From positions 992,001 to 1,056,000 of the forward strand of contig NZ_AP022576.1 in assembly GCF_010730355.1 (NCBI RefSeq): a stretch of DNA of 64,000 bases, written 5' to 3'. This document shows, in pieces, positions 26,633 through 36,916 of this stretch. The notes under the pieces were generated by a model. The model was not told the DNA's origin and ran no database searches. It worked only from the letters and a program-made list of their open reading frames with translations. A program made the translations under genes and the position numbers. Every line of letters begins with the position of its first letter. Within the stretch, counting starts at the first letter, position 1. This DNA is from Mycobacterium florentinum (lineage in GTDB: Bacteria > Actinomycetota > Actinomycetes > Mycobacteriales > Mycobacteriaceae).

Positions 26633-27544
26633 TTAGCGGCCCGAGGGCGGAAAGTATTTCAGCACGCCTTCTTGGGTCACGGTGGCGACGATTTGACCGG
26701 CGCCGTCGAAGAAGTGGCCGGTGCCGAGCCCGCGGGAGTCCGCGGCCACCGGCGACGAGGTCGAATACAACACCCAGTCGTTGAAGTCGACCTGCCGGTG
26801 AAACCACACCGAATGATTGGTCGACGCGGCAAAAATGCGGTCGAAGCCCCACGACAGCCCGTGGGTGGTGATCACCGAATCCAGCACCGTGGTGTCCGAG
26901 GAGTACACCATCATCGCGGTGTGCAGCACCGGGTCGTCGGGCACTTTGCCCAGCGCCTTGAGCCACACCCGGTTGTGCGGCAGCCGCTCCCCCTTGTCCC
27001 GCATCACCCACGCCGGGTCGTTGGTGTAGCGCCATTCGATCGGCTGCAGGGCGTTGACGAAGTGCGGGACCGTCTCCTCGTAGCCGCGCAACAAATCGCC
27101 AAGCGGCGGCTGGGCGTGGGCCTCGCCCACCTGGGGCGGCTCGACGGAGTGCTCCAGGCCGCGTCCGCCGGACATGTAGGCGACCATCGCCGAGGACAAC
27201 AGTGTGCCGTCCTGCACGGCGTCGACGCGCCGGTTGGCGAAGCGCCGCTCGTCCCGCAACCGGGAGACGTGGAATTCGATGTCCTTGCTCGTGTCACCGC
27301 CGTTGATGAAATGCACCGAGAGCGCGCTGGGCGGCAGATCGTCGCGGATCAGGCTGCGGCTGCTTGCGACGAACGATTGCGCCATGAGCTGCCCACCGAA
27401 AGTCCGCATCGGGTTCTTGCTGGGATGGGACCCGAGGAACAGGTCGTCGCCCACGCGATTGAGGTCTAGGACCGCCAGCAGCTCTTCAAAATCAGGCGAG
27501 CAGTCGGTGTTCGGCTCTCCGTCAGACTCGAAGCCGGCCGGCAC
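26633..27544 (-). CDS. tesB: Acyl-CoA thioesterase II
   Basis: A 303-residue double-hotdog thioesterase hydrolysing acyl-CoA to free acid and CoA. The family pattern is seen in FLGSHPSKNPMRTFGGQLMAQ, ALSVHFINGGDTSKDIEFHV, FANRRVDAVQDGTLLSSAMV, VLDSVITTHGLSWGFDRIFA (catalytic Asp region) and SLDHSVWFHR-like TNHSVWFHRQVDFNDWVLY. It corresponds to Rv1618 (tesB1, 300 residues). It follows pykA by 16 bp on the same strand. Confidence 0.94.
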   Translation of the reverse strand: MPAGFESDGEPNTDCSPDFEELLAVLDLNRVGDDLFLGSHPSKNPMRTFGGQLMAQSFVASSRSLIRDDLPPSALSVHFINGGDTSKDIEFHVSRLRDERRFANRRVDAVQDGTLLSSAMVAYMSGGRGLEHSVEPPQVGEAHAQPPLGDLLRGYEETVPHFVNALQPIEWRYTNDPAWVMRDKGERLPHNRVWLKALGKVPDDPVLHTAMMVYSSDTTVLDSVITTHGLSWGFDRIFAASTNHSVWFHRQVDFNDWVLYSTSSPVAADSRGLGTGHFFDGAGQIVATVTQEGVLKYFPPSGR

Positions 27545-27560
27545 GGGCTCTCCTTACGCG

Positions 27561-28979
27561 TTAGAGGTCGTCCTCCCCGATCCGGTGGACGTGGATCAGG
27601 TTGGTTGACCCTACTGTGCCAGGTGGAGCGCCGGCGACGATCACCACCAGGTCGCCCCGCTTGTATCGGCCCAGCTCGAGCAGCGATTTGTCGGCCTGAC
27701 GGATCATCTCGTCGGTGGAATCCATGATGGGGACGATGAACGTCTCGGTGCCCCACGTCATGGCCAGCTGGCTGCGCACCTCGGGCCAGGCCGTGAAGGC
27801 CAGCAGCGGCAACGGGGTGTGCAGGCGCGCGAGCCGCTTCACGGTGTCGCCGGACTGCGTGAAGGCGACCAACGCCTTGGCGTCGAGCCGTTCGCCGATG
27901 TCGCGGGCGGCGTAGGAGATCACTCCTCGTTTGGTGCGCGGCACATGGGTCAACGGCGGGGCGGCCGTGGAGTTGTCCTCGACCGCGGTCACGATGCGGG
28001 CCATGGTGCGGACGGCGGCCAGCGGGTACTTCCCGACGGAGGTCTCCCCGGACAACATCACCGCATCGGCGCCGTCGAGCACCGCGTTCGCGACGTCGGA
28101 GGCCTCGGCCCGGGTGGGCCGCGAGCTTTCGATCATCGACTCGAGCATCTGCGTGGCGACGATGACGGGCTTGGCGTTCTCGCGGGCCATCTGAATCGCC
28201 CGCTTCTGCACCAGCGGAACCTCTTCGAGTGGCAGCTCGACGCCGAGGTCGCCGCGCGCCACCATGATGGCGTCGAAGGCCAGCACGATCGCCTCGAGAT
28301 TGTCGATCGCTTCCGGCTTTTCCAGTTTGGCGATCACCGGCACCCGGCGCCCGACCCGATCCATCACCTCGTGGACCAGCTCGACATCCGATGGCGAACG
28401 CACGAAAGACAGCGCTACAAGGTCGACGCCCAGATCCAGAGCAAAGATCAGATCGTCGATGTCCTTCTCCGACAAGGCCGGCGCGGACACGTTCATTCCG
28501 GGCAACGACATGCCCTTGTTATTGCTGACCGGGCCGCCCTCGGTGACGGTGCAGATGACGTCGTCGCCCTCGATACCCGCAACGACCAGCCCGACCTTGC
28601 CGTCGTCGACCAGAACCCGGTCACCGACCACCGCGTCCTTGGACAACGTCTTGTAGGTGGTCGAAACCCGGTCATGGGTTCCTTCGCAGTCTTCGACGGT
28701 GATCCGGATCGTTTCCCCGTCGGCCCAGTAGGTAGACCCGGTAGCGAAGCGCCCGAGCCGGATCTTCGGGCCTTGCAGGTCGGCGAGCACCCCGACGGCG
28801 CGCCCGGTGGCGTCCGAGGCGGCACGCACCCGCTCGTAGGCGGCCTTGTGATCCGCATAGTCGCCGTGGCTGAAGTTCATTCGGGCGACGTCCATTCCGG
28901 CCTCGACCAGTGCCAAAATCAGTTCGTCCGTTTGGGTTGCAGGGCCAAGGGTGCAGACGATCTTTCCGCGTCTACTCAC
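27561..28979 (-). CDS. pykA: Pyruvate kinase
   Basis: Converts phosphoenolpyruvate and ADP to pyruvate and ATP in glycolysis. GTG 28979 gives VSRRGKIVCTLGPATQ and exactly 472 residues, the mycobacterial length. Motifs are MDVARMNFSHGDY, LADLQGPKIRLG, VPVIAKLEKPEAIDNLEAIV (active-site Lys), MVARGDLGVELP and QMLESMIESSRPTRAEASDV (the metal and PEP site), SGETSVGKYP, and the C-terminal allosteric domain. The open frame continues 19 codons upstream but that stretch has no similarity to the family. Confidence 0.96.
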   Translation of the reverse strand: MSRRGKIVCTLGPATQTDELILALVEAGMDVARMNFSHGDYADHKAAYERVRAASDATGRAVGVLADLQGPKIRLGRFATGSTYWADGETIRITVEDCEGTHDRVSTTYKTLSKDAVVGDRVLVDDGKVGLVVAGIEGDDVICTVTEGGPVSNNKGMSLPGMNVSAPALSEKDIDDLIFALDLGVDLVALSFVRSPSDVELVHEVMDRVGRRVPVIAKLEKPEAIDNLEAIVLAFDAIMVARGDLGVELPLEEVPLVQKRAIQMARENAKPVIVATQMLESMIESSRPTRAEASDVANAVLDGADAVMLSGETSVGKYPLAAVRTMARIVTAVEDNSTAAPPLTHVPRTKRGVISYAARDIGERLDAKALVAFTQSGDTVKRLARLHTPLPLLAFTAWPEVRSQLAMTWGTETFIVPIMDSTDEMIRQADKSLLELGRYKRGDLVVIVAGAPPGTVGSTNLIHVHRIGEDDL

Positions 28980-29087
28980 GCCGAACAGCTTAGTCGTGCC
29001 ATCGGTTGTGGGGGTGACTCCCAGGTGGACGCGCATTGAGCCATCGGGAAATCACGACGATGGGCGGCGAGGCGATTTCGTGGCCGG

Positions 29088-29516
29088 CTATCCACTGAGC
29101 ATCGTCGGCACCAGCGGAAACCCGGGCATGTTGCGCAGCACCGTCCACGCGATCGTCATGACAGTGATGGTGATCACCGCCGCTATTGGTAGCGCGCGTC
29201 GGCCCTGCCGCCAGCGCACCAGCAGCAGCCCGGCCAAGGCCGGCAAACCGACCAGCAGGAAGACGTTGTCGTAGATGCTGGCCACCAGGTGGCCGTGCAG
29301 CAGGTCATGTGTCATCCGAAGCCCGCCGCAGAAGGGGCAGTTCCAGCCGGTGAGCCATTTGAACGGACAGAGCGGGTAGGTCGAATTCGCGTTGTGCGGG
29401 TCGACGGATCCGACGTAGCCGAGTGCTCCGGCCAGCAGCACGCCGGTACCGGCGGCGATGTAGCGACCGTGACGGGGACGCTGGGCTCCCGTGCGGGAGG
29501 CCGAGTCAGGTTCCAT
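29088..29516 (-). CDS. DUF2752 membrane protein (Rv1616-like)
   Basis: A 142-residue protein with three hydrophobic helices. The central signature CPFKWLTGWNCPFCGGLRMT followed by HDLLHG, with its Cys and His residues, marks DUF2752. The function of the family is unknown. The start lies inside the 3' end of the TM2 gene (11-bp overlap), so the two are translationally coupled. pykA follows 108 bp downstream. Confidence 0.86.
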   Translation of the reverse strand: MEPDSASRTGAQRPRHGRYIAAGTGVLLAGALGYVGSVDPHNANSTYPLCPFKWLTGWNCPFCGGLRMTHDLLHGHLVASIYDNVFLLVGLPALAGLLLVRWRQGRRALPIAAVITITVMTIAWTVLRNMPGFPLVPTMLSG

Positions 29517-29892
29517 CGCGCAGCGGGCGACCCTGCGGGTCGTTGACCTTGTCGGTCAGGATCAGCACGGCGTCGATGATGCTCCAGATCAAACCGACTC
29601 CGCAGGTGAGCAGGCCGACGAGCAGTTGCGCGACGCCCAGTCCGACGTCGCCGATGTAGAAGCGGCCGACCCCGCCGATGCCGACCAGGCTGAGTAGCTG
29701 CAGCAGACCGGCGATGGTCTTCGACTTGTCCGAGTACGGCAGACCCGTCACCGGGTGACGGCCATAGGGGGCCGCCGGATCGTACCCGGGGCCCGGGTAC
29801 GGCTGGTATTGCGGGTACGGCGGTGGATATCCCGACGGCTGCGGTGGTGGTGCGCCTGGGTTTGGGGCATCGCTCCACGACGGTTCGCTCAC
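29506..29892 (-). CDS. TM2-domain membrane protein (Rv1615-like)
   Basis: A 128-residue protein from the GTG at 29892 (VSEPSWSDAPNPG). About 55 residues rich in Pro, Tyr and Gly (PPPYPQYQPYPGPGYDPAAP) precede a TM2 domain: two helices linked by a tight turn (LLQLLSLVGIGGVGRFYIGD, GVAQLLVGLLTCGVGLIWSI), with the family FYIGD and IWSIIDAVLIL signatures. Many actinobacterial TM2 proteins have such Pro-rich cytoplasmic tails; their role is unknown. It is 53 bp downstream of lgt. Confidence 0.86.
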   Translation of the reverse strand: MSEPSWSDAPNPGAPPPQPSGYPPPYPQYQPYPGPGYDPAAPYGRHPVTGLPYSDKSKTIAGLLQLLSLVGIGGVGRFYIGDVGLGVAQLLVGLLTCGVGLIWSIIDAVLILTDKVNDPQGRPLRDGT

Positions 29893-29945
29893 GGATTCAG
29901 CATGCCAGATGAACTGGGCGTACCCCAGCCTCAACGAGTCGTTTG

Positions 29946-31592
29946 CTAGCGGCCCGAACGCCGGCTCCGTAGCCGAGACAACGGCCCGCGGCGCCGCGTG
30001 CCCTTGTCGTCCCCGCTGGTTGGGGTCTCGACTTCGTCGGCTGCGGGTTCTTCGGATGCCGAGTCGACGACCGGGGCAGGCTCCGGCTCGCCCTCCGCGG
30101 CTTCTTCGACAGTTTCTTCCGGTTCGCTGACCTCGGCCTCGGCCGCGGGCTCTTCAGCGTCCGACTCGGGCTCGGCATCAGCCTCGGGCTCGGCAGCCTC
30201 GGGCTCGGCTTCCGGTTCTTTCGCTTCGGAGTCTTCGACTTTCGGCTCCTCGGCCTCAGGTTCCTCAGGGTCCTCGGCCTCAGGCTCCTCAGCCTCGACG
30301 GCCTGTGTCTCTTCAGCTTCGGGCTCCCCGGCTACCGCCTCTTCGGCTTCCGGTTCCTCAGCTTCGGACTCCTCCGCGTCTGCCTCGGCCTCTGGCTCTT
30401 CAGCCTCTTCAGCTTCGGGCTCCTCCGCCTCAACCTCTTCAGCTTCGGCTTCCTCAGCTTCGGCGTCAGGCTCCTCGACTGCGGCCTCTCCAGGCTCCTC
30501 GACTGCGTGCTCCTCGGCCTCGGGCTCCTCGACCGTCGCCGTTTCGAGCGGCTCGGCTGCGTGCTCCTCGACCGTCGCCGTTTCGAGCGGCTCGGGTGAA
30601 TCCGCCGAACCACCGTCATCGTCGGCAGCGGCGCCCGTCGCGGCCGTCGTCGCGGAAGCCGCAGCGACACTGGCGAGTTCCTCAGTCGGCTCGACTTCGG
30701 GCTCAGATTCCGCTTCGGCCTCGGCGCTCTTGCCGCGCAAGCTCTCGGGATCCTCGCGTCCCTTCGGCGCCAAAACGATGTAGACGACGGCGCCGATGAA
30801 TACGAAAGTCGATGTAAACGAGTTGATCCGGATACCGGCGATGTGGGTGGCGGTGTCGTCACGCATCAGCTCAACCCAGAAGCGCCCGACGCAGTAGAGC
30901 GCGACATACGTCGCAAAGAGCCGCCCATGACCGATTGCGTACCGCCGATCGATGTAAATCAGTACCGCGAAAACCAGGATGTTCCATAGCAATTCATACA
31001 GAAACGTCGGTTGCACGACGACCGCGAGTTGCCCGGTCGACACACCGTCGAGCGAATGCGGGTCGATGTATCCCGACGGATCGCGGCGATAGAAGATTTC
31101 CAGGCCCCACGGCAGCGTGGTCTCGCGGCCGTAGAGTTCCTGGTTGAAGTAGTTCCCGAGCCGACCGATGGCCTGCGCCAAGATGATTCCCGGGGCAACT
31201 GCGTCGAGGAAGCCCGGCAACGGGATTCCGCGCCGGCGGCAACCGATCCAGCCGCCGAGCACGCCGAAGGCCACCGCGCCCCAAATGCCCAACCCGCCGT
31301 CCCAGATTCGGAACGCCGCGGCGAAGCCGGCTCCACCCGGGCCCCAATACGTCCGCCAATCGGTGGCCAGGTGGTAGAGCCTGCCGCCGACCAAACCGAA
31401 CGGCACCACCCACAACGCGATGTCGTAAATCACCCCGCGCTCCCCGCCGCGGGCCGCCCATCGCCGATCGCCAATCATCAGCGCGACCACGATTCCGGTG
31501 ATGATGAACAGCGCGTACGCGCGAATCGGCAACGGCCCAAGGTGCCAGACACCTTGCGGTGGGCTGGGGAAATAAGTGGGCAACATCGTCAT
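29946..31592 (-). CDS. lgt: Prolipoprotein diacylglyceryl transferase with long acidic tail
   Basis: Lgt attaches diacylglycerol to the lipobox cysteine of prolipoproteins, the first step of lipoprotein maturation. The catalytic membrane part (about residues 1-275) has GGRLYHLATDW, the HGGLGIWG-type segment WDGGLGIWGAV, the signature AQAIGRLGNYFNQELYGRET and a terminal helix. The remaining ~270 residues are low-complexity Glu/Ala/Pro/Val sequence with internal repeats, ending in a basic RRRGPLSRLRSRRSGR. Mycobacterial Lgt is known to carry such an extension (Rv1614, 468 residues); this one is longer. Its start overlaps the 3' end of trpA by 4 bp. Confidence 0.93.
   Translation of the reverse strand: MTMLPTYFPSPPQGVWHLGPLPIRAYALFIITGIVVALMIGDRRWAARGGERGVIYDIALWVVPFGLVGGRLYHLATDWRTYWGPGGAGFAAAFRIWDGGLGIWGAVAFGVLGGWIGCRRRGIPLPGFLDAVAPGIILAQAIGRLGNYFNQELYGRETTLPWGLEIFYRRDPSGYIDPHSLDGVSTGQLAVVVQPTFLYELLWNILVFAVLIYIDRRYAIGHGRLFATYVALYCVGRFWVELMRDDTATHIAGIRINSFTSTFVFIGAVVYIVLAPKGREDPESLRGKSAEAEAESEPEVEPTEELASVAAASATTAATGAAADDDGGSADSPEPLETATVEEHAAEPLETATVEEPEAEEHAVEEPGEAAVEEPDAEAEEAEAEEVEAEEPEAEEAEEPEAEADAEESEAEEPEAEEAVAGEPEAEETQAVEAEEPEAEDPEEPEAEEPKVEDSEAKEPEAEPEAAEPEADAEPESDAEEPAAEAEVSEPEETVEEAAEGEPEPAPVVDSASEEPAADEVETPTSGDDKGTRRRGPLSRLRSRRSGR
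30524..30595. repeat. 39-bp tandem repeat inside the lgt tail
   Basis: A 33-bp block at 30524-30556 recurs exactly at 30563-30595 (period 39 bp, 13 codons), giving the protein repeat EPLETATVEE twice. It lies in the acidic C-terminal extension of Lgt and is a likely place for length variation between strains. Confidence 0.8.
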
Positions 31593-32389
31593 GATGTCGA
31601 CACTCGCACACCTTCGGCCAATTCCTGGGTCAAGGCACGCAAGCTCGGCAGACCGTCGGCGAGCGCCGAAACCAGGGCCGAACCGACAATCACGCCGTCG
31701 GCGTAGGCGCCGATCTGGGCGGCCTGCTCACGCGATCGCACGCCGAGGCCCACGCCAACAGGGATGTCGGACACCGCTTTGACCCGGCTGACCAGTTCGG
31801 ATGCGGCGTTCGACACCGCGTCGCGCGCCCCGGTCACGCCCATCGTCGAGGCCGCATAGACGAACCCGCGCGACGCCTCAATCGTGGTCACCAGACGCTG
31901 CGGCGTCGACGAGGGCGCCACCAGAAAGATGCGATCCAACCGATGCTCGTCGGAGGCGGCCATCCACTCTTCGGCCTCGTCGGGAATCAGATCCGGGGTG
32001 ATGAGCCCGTGTCCGCCCGCCGAGGCCAGGTCGCGCGCGAACGCGTCAACCCCGTAGCGCAGCACCGGGTTCCAGTACGTCATCACCACCGCACGACCGC
32101 CGGCCGAGCTGATCGCTTCGACGGCGGCCAGCGTGTCGCGAACGCGCACTCCCTCACGCAAAGCGGCCTCGGTGGCGCGCGCGATCGTCGGGCCGTCCAT
32201 GCCCGGATCGGAATACGGCACACCGACTTCGATGAGGTCACAACCCGATTCGACGAGAGCGGTCATCGCGTCCATCGAGGTCCGCACGTCGGGATAGCCG
32301 GTGGGCAGATATCCGATCAGCGCTGCGCGGTTTTCGGCACGGCACGCATCGAAAAGCGGTGCCAGGCTGCTGGCGTGCTCCACCGTCAT
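31589..32389 (-). CDS. trpA: Tryptophan synthase alpha subunit
   Basis: Cleaves indole-3-glycerol phosphate to indole and glyceraldehyde 3-phosphate and channels indole to TrpB. ATG 32389 overlaps the trpB stop as ATGA, giving 266 residues. The TIM-barrel signatures are [32 protein letters not shown] (the catalytic Glu region), [12 protein letters not shown] (second acid), [14 protein letters not shown] and [13 protein letters not shown]. Longer starts upstream would run into trpB. Confidence 0.97.
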   Translation of the reverse strand: MTVEHASSLAPLFDACRAENRAALIGYLPTGYPDVRTSMDAMTALVESGCDLIEVGVPYSDPGMDGPTIARATEAALREGVRVRDTLAAVEAISSAGGRAVVMTYWNPVLRYGVDAFARDLASAGGHGLITPDLIPDEAEEWMAASDEHRLDRIFLVAPSSTPQRLVTTIEASRGFVYAASTMGVTGARDAVSNAASELVSRVKAVSDIPVGVGLGVRSREQAAQIGAYADGVIVGSALVSALADGLPSLRALTQELAEGVRVSTS

Positions 32390-33651
32390 CGCTTGTCCTG
32401 CTCGTCCATCAGGCCGAACCATTTCGCGGCCGTTTCGACATCCTTGTCGCCGCGGCCCGACAGGTTCACCACAATGACTGCGCCGCTGCCCAATTCGTTA
32501 CCGAGTTTCAGGGCACCGGCCACGGCGTGCGCGGATTCGATGGCCGGGATGATGCCCTCGGTGCGGCACAGCAGGCCAAACGCTTCCATCGCCTCGGCAT
32601 CGGTGATCGGCCGGTATTCGGCGCGCCCGGTCTCCCGCAGCCACGCGTGCTCCGGGCCCACCCCGGGGTAGTCCAAACCCGCTGAGATCGAATGGGATTC
32701 GATTGTCTGACCGTCTTCGTCCTGCAGCAGATACGAGAACGACCCCTGAAACGCCCCGGGTGACCCGCCGGTGAAGGTCGCCGCGTGCCGGCCGGTCTCG
32801 ACGCCGTCGCCCGCCGCCTCGTACCCCACCAGCCGCACACCGGGGTCGTCGATGAAGGCGTGGAAGATTCCGATGGCGTTGGAACCGCCGCCGACGCACG
32901 CCGTGACAGCGTCGGGCAGCCGGCCGGCCTGCGTCTGAATCTGCGCGCGCGCCTCGAGCCCGATGATGCGCTGGAAATCGCGGACCATCGTCGGGAAGGG
33001 GTGCGGTCCTGCCGCGGTACCGAAGCAGTAGTACGTGTTGTCGGCGTTGGTGACCCAGTCGCGGAACGCCTCGTTGATGGCGTCTTTCAGCGTTTGCGAA
33101 CCGGTGTCGACCGAGACCACCTCGGCGCCCAACAGCCGCATCCGCGCCACGTTGAGCGCTTGGCGCGCCGTGTCGACCGCGCCCATGTAGATCACGCACT
33201 CCAGGCCGAGCAACGCGCAGGCGGTGGCCGTGGCCACACCGTGCTGCCCGGCGCCCGTCTCCGCGATCACCCGGGTCTTGCCCATCCTGCTGGCGAGCAG
33301 CGCCTGACCGAGCACGTTGTTGATCTTGTGAGAACCGGTGTGGTTCAGGTCTTCTCGCTTGAGGAAAAGGCGTGCCGAGCCGGCGTGTTCGCTCAGCCGG
33401 GTGGCCTCATACAGCGGCGACGGCCGGCCCGCGTAGTTGGCCTGCAGGTCGTCCAGCAGATTCAGGAACTCCGGATTGACGCGTTCCTTCTCGTAGGCCG
33501 CGGTGACTTCTTCGATCACCGCCATCAACGCCTCGGCGACGTAGCGACCGCCGTACACACCGAAATGCCCGCCCGAGTCGGGGTCGTGTCGGGTGGGTTC
33601 GGAGACGGCCGCGCTCGAAAGCGGAAGGGCGGGGCGAGTTAAATCCACCAT
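32386..33651 (-). CDS. trpB: Tryptophan synthase beta subunit
   Basis: The PLP enzyme that joins indole and serine. Of 421 residues, the key segments are [20 protein letters not shown] (Schiff-base Lys), [20 protein letters not shown], the phosphate-binding [10 protein letters not shown] and the GRGDKD C-terminus. Three possible starts stand together (TTG 33657, GTG 33654, ATG 33651); ATG 33651 is given. The N-terminal segment is of the type with [15 protein letters not shown]. Confidence 0.97.
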   Translation of the reverse strand: MVDLTRPALPLSSAAVSEPTRHDPDSGGHFGVYGGRYVAEALMAVIEEVTAAYEKERVNPEFLNLLDDLQANYAGRPSPLYEATRLSEHAGSARLFLKREDLNHTGSHKINNVLGQALLASRMGKTRVIAETGAGQHGVATATACALLGLECVIYMGAVDTARQALNVARMRLLGAEVVSVDTGSQTLKDAINEAFRDWVTNADNTYYCFGTAAGPHPFPTMVRDFQRIIGLEARAQIQTQAGRLPDAVTACVGGGSNAIGIFHAFIDDPGVRLVGYEAAGDGVETGRHAATFTGGSPGAFQGSFSYLLQDEDGQTIESHSISAGLDYPGVGPEHAWLRETGRAEYRPITDAEAMEAFGLLCRTEGIIPAIESAHAVAGALKLGNELGSGAVIVVNLSGRGDKDVETAAKWFGLMDEQDKR

Positions 33652-33689
33652 CACCAATGCTCAACGCGGGGATGGTTCATCAGGTTCAA

Positions 33690-34508
33690 CTAGCGAGACG
33701 GCTTCGGACAGGACGGGTGGGTGCCCGCGGTCACCAGATCGGCGACCGCGGCCCGCGGGTCGCCACTTTTGACCAGGCCCTCACCGACGAGGACGGCGTC
33801 AGCGCCGGCGCCGGCATAGGCCAACAGGTCCGCGGTTCCCCGCACCCCGGATTCGGCGATCCTGATGACGTTGCTGGGCAGTCCGGGCGCGATCCGCGAG
33901 AAGCTATCGCGGTCCACATGCAGCGTCTTGAGATCGCGGGCATTGACCCCGATCACGTTGGCCCCGGCCTTCAGCGCCCGGTCGGCCTCTTCTTCGGTGT
34001 GGACCTCGACAAGCGCGGTCATACCAAGCGATTCGGTGCGGTCGAGCATGGCCGCCAGCGCCGACTGCTCCAGGGCGGCGACGATCAGCAGCAGCATGTC
34101 GGCGCCGTGCGCACGCGCCTCGTGAATCTGATAGGGCTGCACCACAAAGTCTTTGCGCAAGACCGGAATCGACACGGCGGCCCGCACCGCATCCAGGTCG
34201 TCGAGCGAGCCGTTGAAGCGCCGCTCCTCGGTCAACACGCTGATGATCCGGGCCCCGCCGTCCTCGTAGGCCTGAGCCAACTTGGCCGGATCGGCAATGG
34301 GCGCTAACGAACCCGCCGACGGACTGGCGCGCTTGACCTCGGCGATGACGCCGATCCCGGGCTCGCGCAGGGCGGCCATCACATCGAGAGGGGGCGGCGC
34401 CGCGGCGGCGGCCGCTTTGATCTCGGGAAGCGAGATACGGGCTTCGCGCGCGGCAACATCGGCCCGGACTCCCTCGAGGATGGAGTCAAGGACAGTCGCC
34501 GGACTCAT
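33690..34508 (-). CDS. trpC: Indole-3-glycerol phosphate synthase
   Basis: Closes the indole ring from CdRP. ATG 34508 ([20 protein letters not shown]) gives 272 residues, the same as Rv1611; the frame runs 7 codons further up. The barrel signatures are [12 protein letters not shown] (catalytic Lys and Ser), [26 protein letters not shown] [34 protein letters not shown] and [11 protein letters not shown]. It is monofunctional, without a fused TrpF. Confidence 0.97.
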   Translation of the reverse strand: MSPATVLDSILEGVRADVAAREARISLPEIKAAAAAAPPPLDVMAALREPGIGVIAEVKRASPSAGSLAPIADPAKLAQAYEDGGARIISVLTEERRFNGSLDDLDAVRAAVSIPVLRKDFVVQPYQIHEARAHGADMLLLIVAALEQSALAAMLDRTESLGMTALVEVHTEEEADRALKAGANVIGVNARDLKTLHVDRDSFSRIAPGLPSNVIRIAESGVRGTADLLAYAGAGADAVLVGEGLVKSGDPRAAVADLVTAGTHPSCPKPSR

Positions 34509-34611
34509 ACCTGTCGTTTCCCTTCGCAAATGTCACTCACGGTCACCTAACCGGTTTCGAGCCGATTTCGACGACGTCAATGAAGGGTAGCGACCGTCGG
34601 CTCGCGACCCT

Positions 34612-35280
34612 TCACCGACCCTCGGTGTCAGACTCGCTGGGCCGATCCGTCGGGTCGTGCCCCTCATCGAGTGCGTCCCAGATCATCCGCTCCGACATCT
34701 CTGGGGCCCCCGGCTCCTCCAGCATCGCCCCATCGGCGCCTTCGCGTCGCGCAATTGAGCGGCGGGTCGCCGGCGCGGCGTATTTTTTTGCCCCGGCGCG
34801 TGCCAGCATCGCCGACCGCATCAACAGCACCGCGGCGATCAACGTGCACACCGCGGCGGCCACCGCGAACCCCGCTCCCCAGTACCGCCGCTCGCTGCCC
34901 ACCAGCGTCACCAGCGAAATATGGGCAAGTTCGGTTCCCCGCACCGCCACGTCCGGCAACACCCACAGGCTGACACCCAGATAGCCGATCGCCAGGCTGA
35001 TCACGGCCAGCAGCCCCGCCACCGCCCGCAGCACCCAGCCCCGCACCGCGAGCGCCGCGACGGCGGTGGCCAGCATCAGCAGCGCCAACGGCAGCAGCAC
35101 CGTCGACCACGACGCGCCGGCCAGGATCACTTCCTTGGGCGGTCCCAGCCCGTCGAACGACCGAATGACGACCCACGGCAATCGCGAGGCCGTCCACAGC
35201 AGGCCCGCGGCGATCACCAGCAGGAGCTGGGCGATGCCGATCGTCAGCCGGGCCCGCCGGTCCGGCCGGGCATCAGCCAT
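34612..35280 (-). CDS. trp-region conserved membrane protein
   Basis: A 222-residue protein with four hydrophobic helices ([80 protein letters not shown]) and a charged C-terminus. This is the actinobacterial family TIGR02234, found inside trp operons between trpE and trpC; its function is unknown. Its ATG overlaps the trpE 3' end by 8 bp. Confidence 0.87.
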   Translation of the reverse strand: MADARPDRRARLTIGIAQLLLVIAAGLLWTASRLPWVVIRSFDGLGPPKEVILAGASWSTVLLPLALLMLATAVAALAVRGWVLRAVAGLLAVISLAIGYLGVSLWVLPDVAVRGTELAHISLVTLVGSERRYWGAGFAVAAAVCTLIAAVLLMRSAMLARAGAKKYAAPATRRSIARREGADGAMLEEPGAPEMSERMIWDALDEGHDPTDRPSESDTEGR

Positions 35281-36811
35281 TGCGGGTTGCGTCCGGGGCG
35301 CCGAGCGTCTGTGCGGCGGCGATAGCGTTCAGCACCGCGCGCGCCTTGTTGCTCGCCTCGGTGTACTCGTAAGGACCGTTGGAATCGGCGACCACCCCGC
35401 CGCCGGCCTGGACATACGCGGTGCCGTTGCGCATCAGCGCGGTGCGGATGGCGATCGCGAAGTCGGCGTTGCCGGCGAAATCGAGGTAGCCGAGCACGCC
35501 GCCGTAGACACCGCGGCGCGTCTTCTCCACCTCTTCGATCAGCTCCATGGCCCGCACCTTGGGCGCGCCGGACAGCGTGCCGGCCGGGAAACACGCCGTG
35601 ACGGCGTCCAACGCGGTGCGGCCCGCGCCGAGCATGCCGGTCACCGTGGAGACCAGGTGCATCACGTGGCTATAGCGCTCGATGTGGCTGTAGTCCTCGA
35701 CGCGTACGGTGCCTGGTGTGCAGACCCGGCCGAGGTCGTTGCGGCCGAGGTCGACCAGCATCAGATGCTCGGCGCGTTCCTTGTCGTCGGACAGCAGCTC
35801 CTTTTCCAGCAGCTGATCTTCTTCCTCGTTCTGCCCCCGCCACCGGGTACCGGCGATCGGATGCGTGGTGGCGCGGCCGTCGACGACGGTGACGAGTGCC
35901 TCCGGGCTGGATCCGACGATCGAAAAGTCGGTCACACCAGCACTATTCGGCACATGCAGCAGATACATGTAGGGGCTCGGATTGGTCACCCGCAGAATCC
36001 GGTAGACGTCGATCGGGTCGACGTCGGTGTCCATCTCGAAGCGCTGCGAGGGCACCACCTGGAAGGCTTCGCCCGCCGCGATCTGCTCGACGAGGTAGTC
36101 GACGATCTTCCCGTATTCCTCGACCGTGCGTTGCGCCCGATACTGCGGCTCGGGCCTGCTGAAGGTGGCCACAGTCGACGGCAGCGGCTGGCCCAGCGCC
36201 TCGGTCATCACATCCAGGCGCGCGACGGCGTCGTCGTAGGCCTCGTCGACCCGTTCGTCGGTCCCGTTCCAGTTCACCGCGTTGGCGATCAGCGTGATGG
36301 TGCCCTCGTGGTGGTCGACCGCCGCCACATCGGTGGCCAGCAGCATCAGCATGTCCGGCAGCCCAAGGTCGTCGACGGCCATTTCCGGCAGACGTTCCAG
36401 GCGCCGCACCATGTCGTAGGCGAAGAACCCCACCAGTCCGCCCGACAGCGGCGGGAGCCCCGGCACCGCGGCCGTTGCCAGCAGCTCAAGAGTCGCCTGC
36501 AGCGCCTCCAGCGGGTCGCCGACGGTGGGCGCATCCTGCGGCACCGCACCCAGCCACACCGCTTGGCCGTCGCGCACGGTCAATGCCGACGGCGACCCCG
36601 CCCCGATGAACGACCATCGTGACCACGACCGGCCGTTCTCAGCGGACTCCAGCAGGAAAGTGCCGGGTCGATTGTCGGCCAGCTTGCGGTATGCCGACAG
36701 CGGCGTCTCGCTGTCGGCCAAGACCTTCCGGGTCACCGGAACAAAGCGGTGCCCGGCCGCGAGCAGGCGAAATTCCTCTCGTGAGGTCGTGTCGGCGAGG
36801 TGAGGATGCAC
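35273..36811 (-). CDS. trpE: Anthranilate synthase component I
   Basis: Makes anthranilate from chorismate, with ammonia from a TrpG-type glutaminase encoded elsewhere. GTG 36811 has GAGGA 7 nt upstream and begins [18 protein letters not shown], giving 512 residues. The catalytic part is typical: [72 protein letters not shown] and [14 protein letters not shown]. The frame is open another ~170 codons upstream, but that stretch is antisense to bcpB and is not coding. The promoter gap is shared with bcpB. Confidence 0.96.
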   Translation of the reverse strand: MHPHLADTTSREEFRLLAAGHRFVPVTRKVLADSETPLSAYRKLADNRPGTFLLESAENGRSWSRWSFIGAGSPSALTVRDGQAVWLGAVPQDAPTVGDPLEALQATLELLATAAVPGLPPLSGGLVGFFAYDMVRRLERLPEMAVDDLGLPDMLMLLATDVAAVDHHEGTITLIANAVNWNGTDERVDEAYDDAVARLDVMTEALGQPLPSTVATFSRPEPQYRAQRTVEEYGKIVDYLVEQIAAGEAFQVVPSQRFEMDTDVDPIDVYRILRVTNPSPYMYLLHVPNSAGVTDFSIVGSSPEALVTVVDGRATTHPIAGTRWRGQNEEEDQLLEKELLSDDKERAEHLMLVDLGRNDLGRVCTPGTVRVEDYSHIERYSHVMHLVSTVTGMLGAGRTALDAVTACFPAGTLSGAPKVRAMELIEEVEKTRRGVYGGVLGYLDFAGNADFAIAIRTALMRNGTAYVQAGGGVVADSNGPYEYTEASNKARAVLNAIAAAQTLGAPDATRNG

Positions 36812-36916
36812 CAAACCATCCTCGCAGATCCGTTTGCCCGGATCGGGTCCGCCCGACGACCAGCCGGCCGCGCAGCGGGGTGCGTGGAGTCGGGCAATCG
36901 GCGTAGCGTGACGGCC

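Noticed and set aside
30100..30600. CRISPR-like array
   Set aside because: The repeated words are codon repeats of an acidic protein tail, without unique spacers or cas genes.
29998..30783. Ser/Ala/Gly-rich open frame resembling a surface repeat protein
   Set aside because: It is the complement of the Glu/Ala/Pro-rich lgt tail; the sense frame continues from the conserved Lgt catalytic part.
36812..36916. Tryptophan leader peptide attenuator before trpE
   Set aside because: No short open frame with Trp codons and no paired hairpins could be found in the ~100-bp gap.
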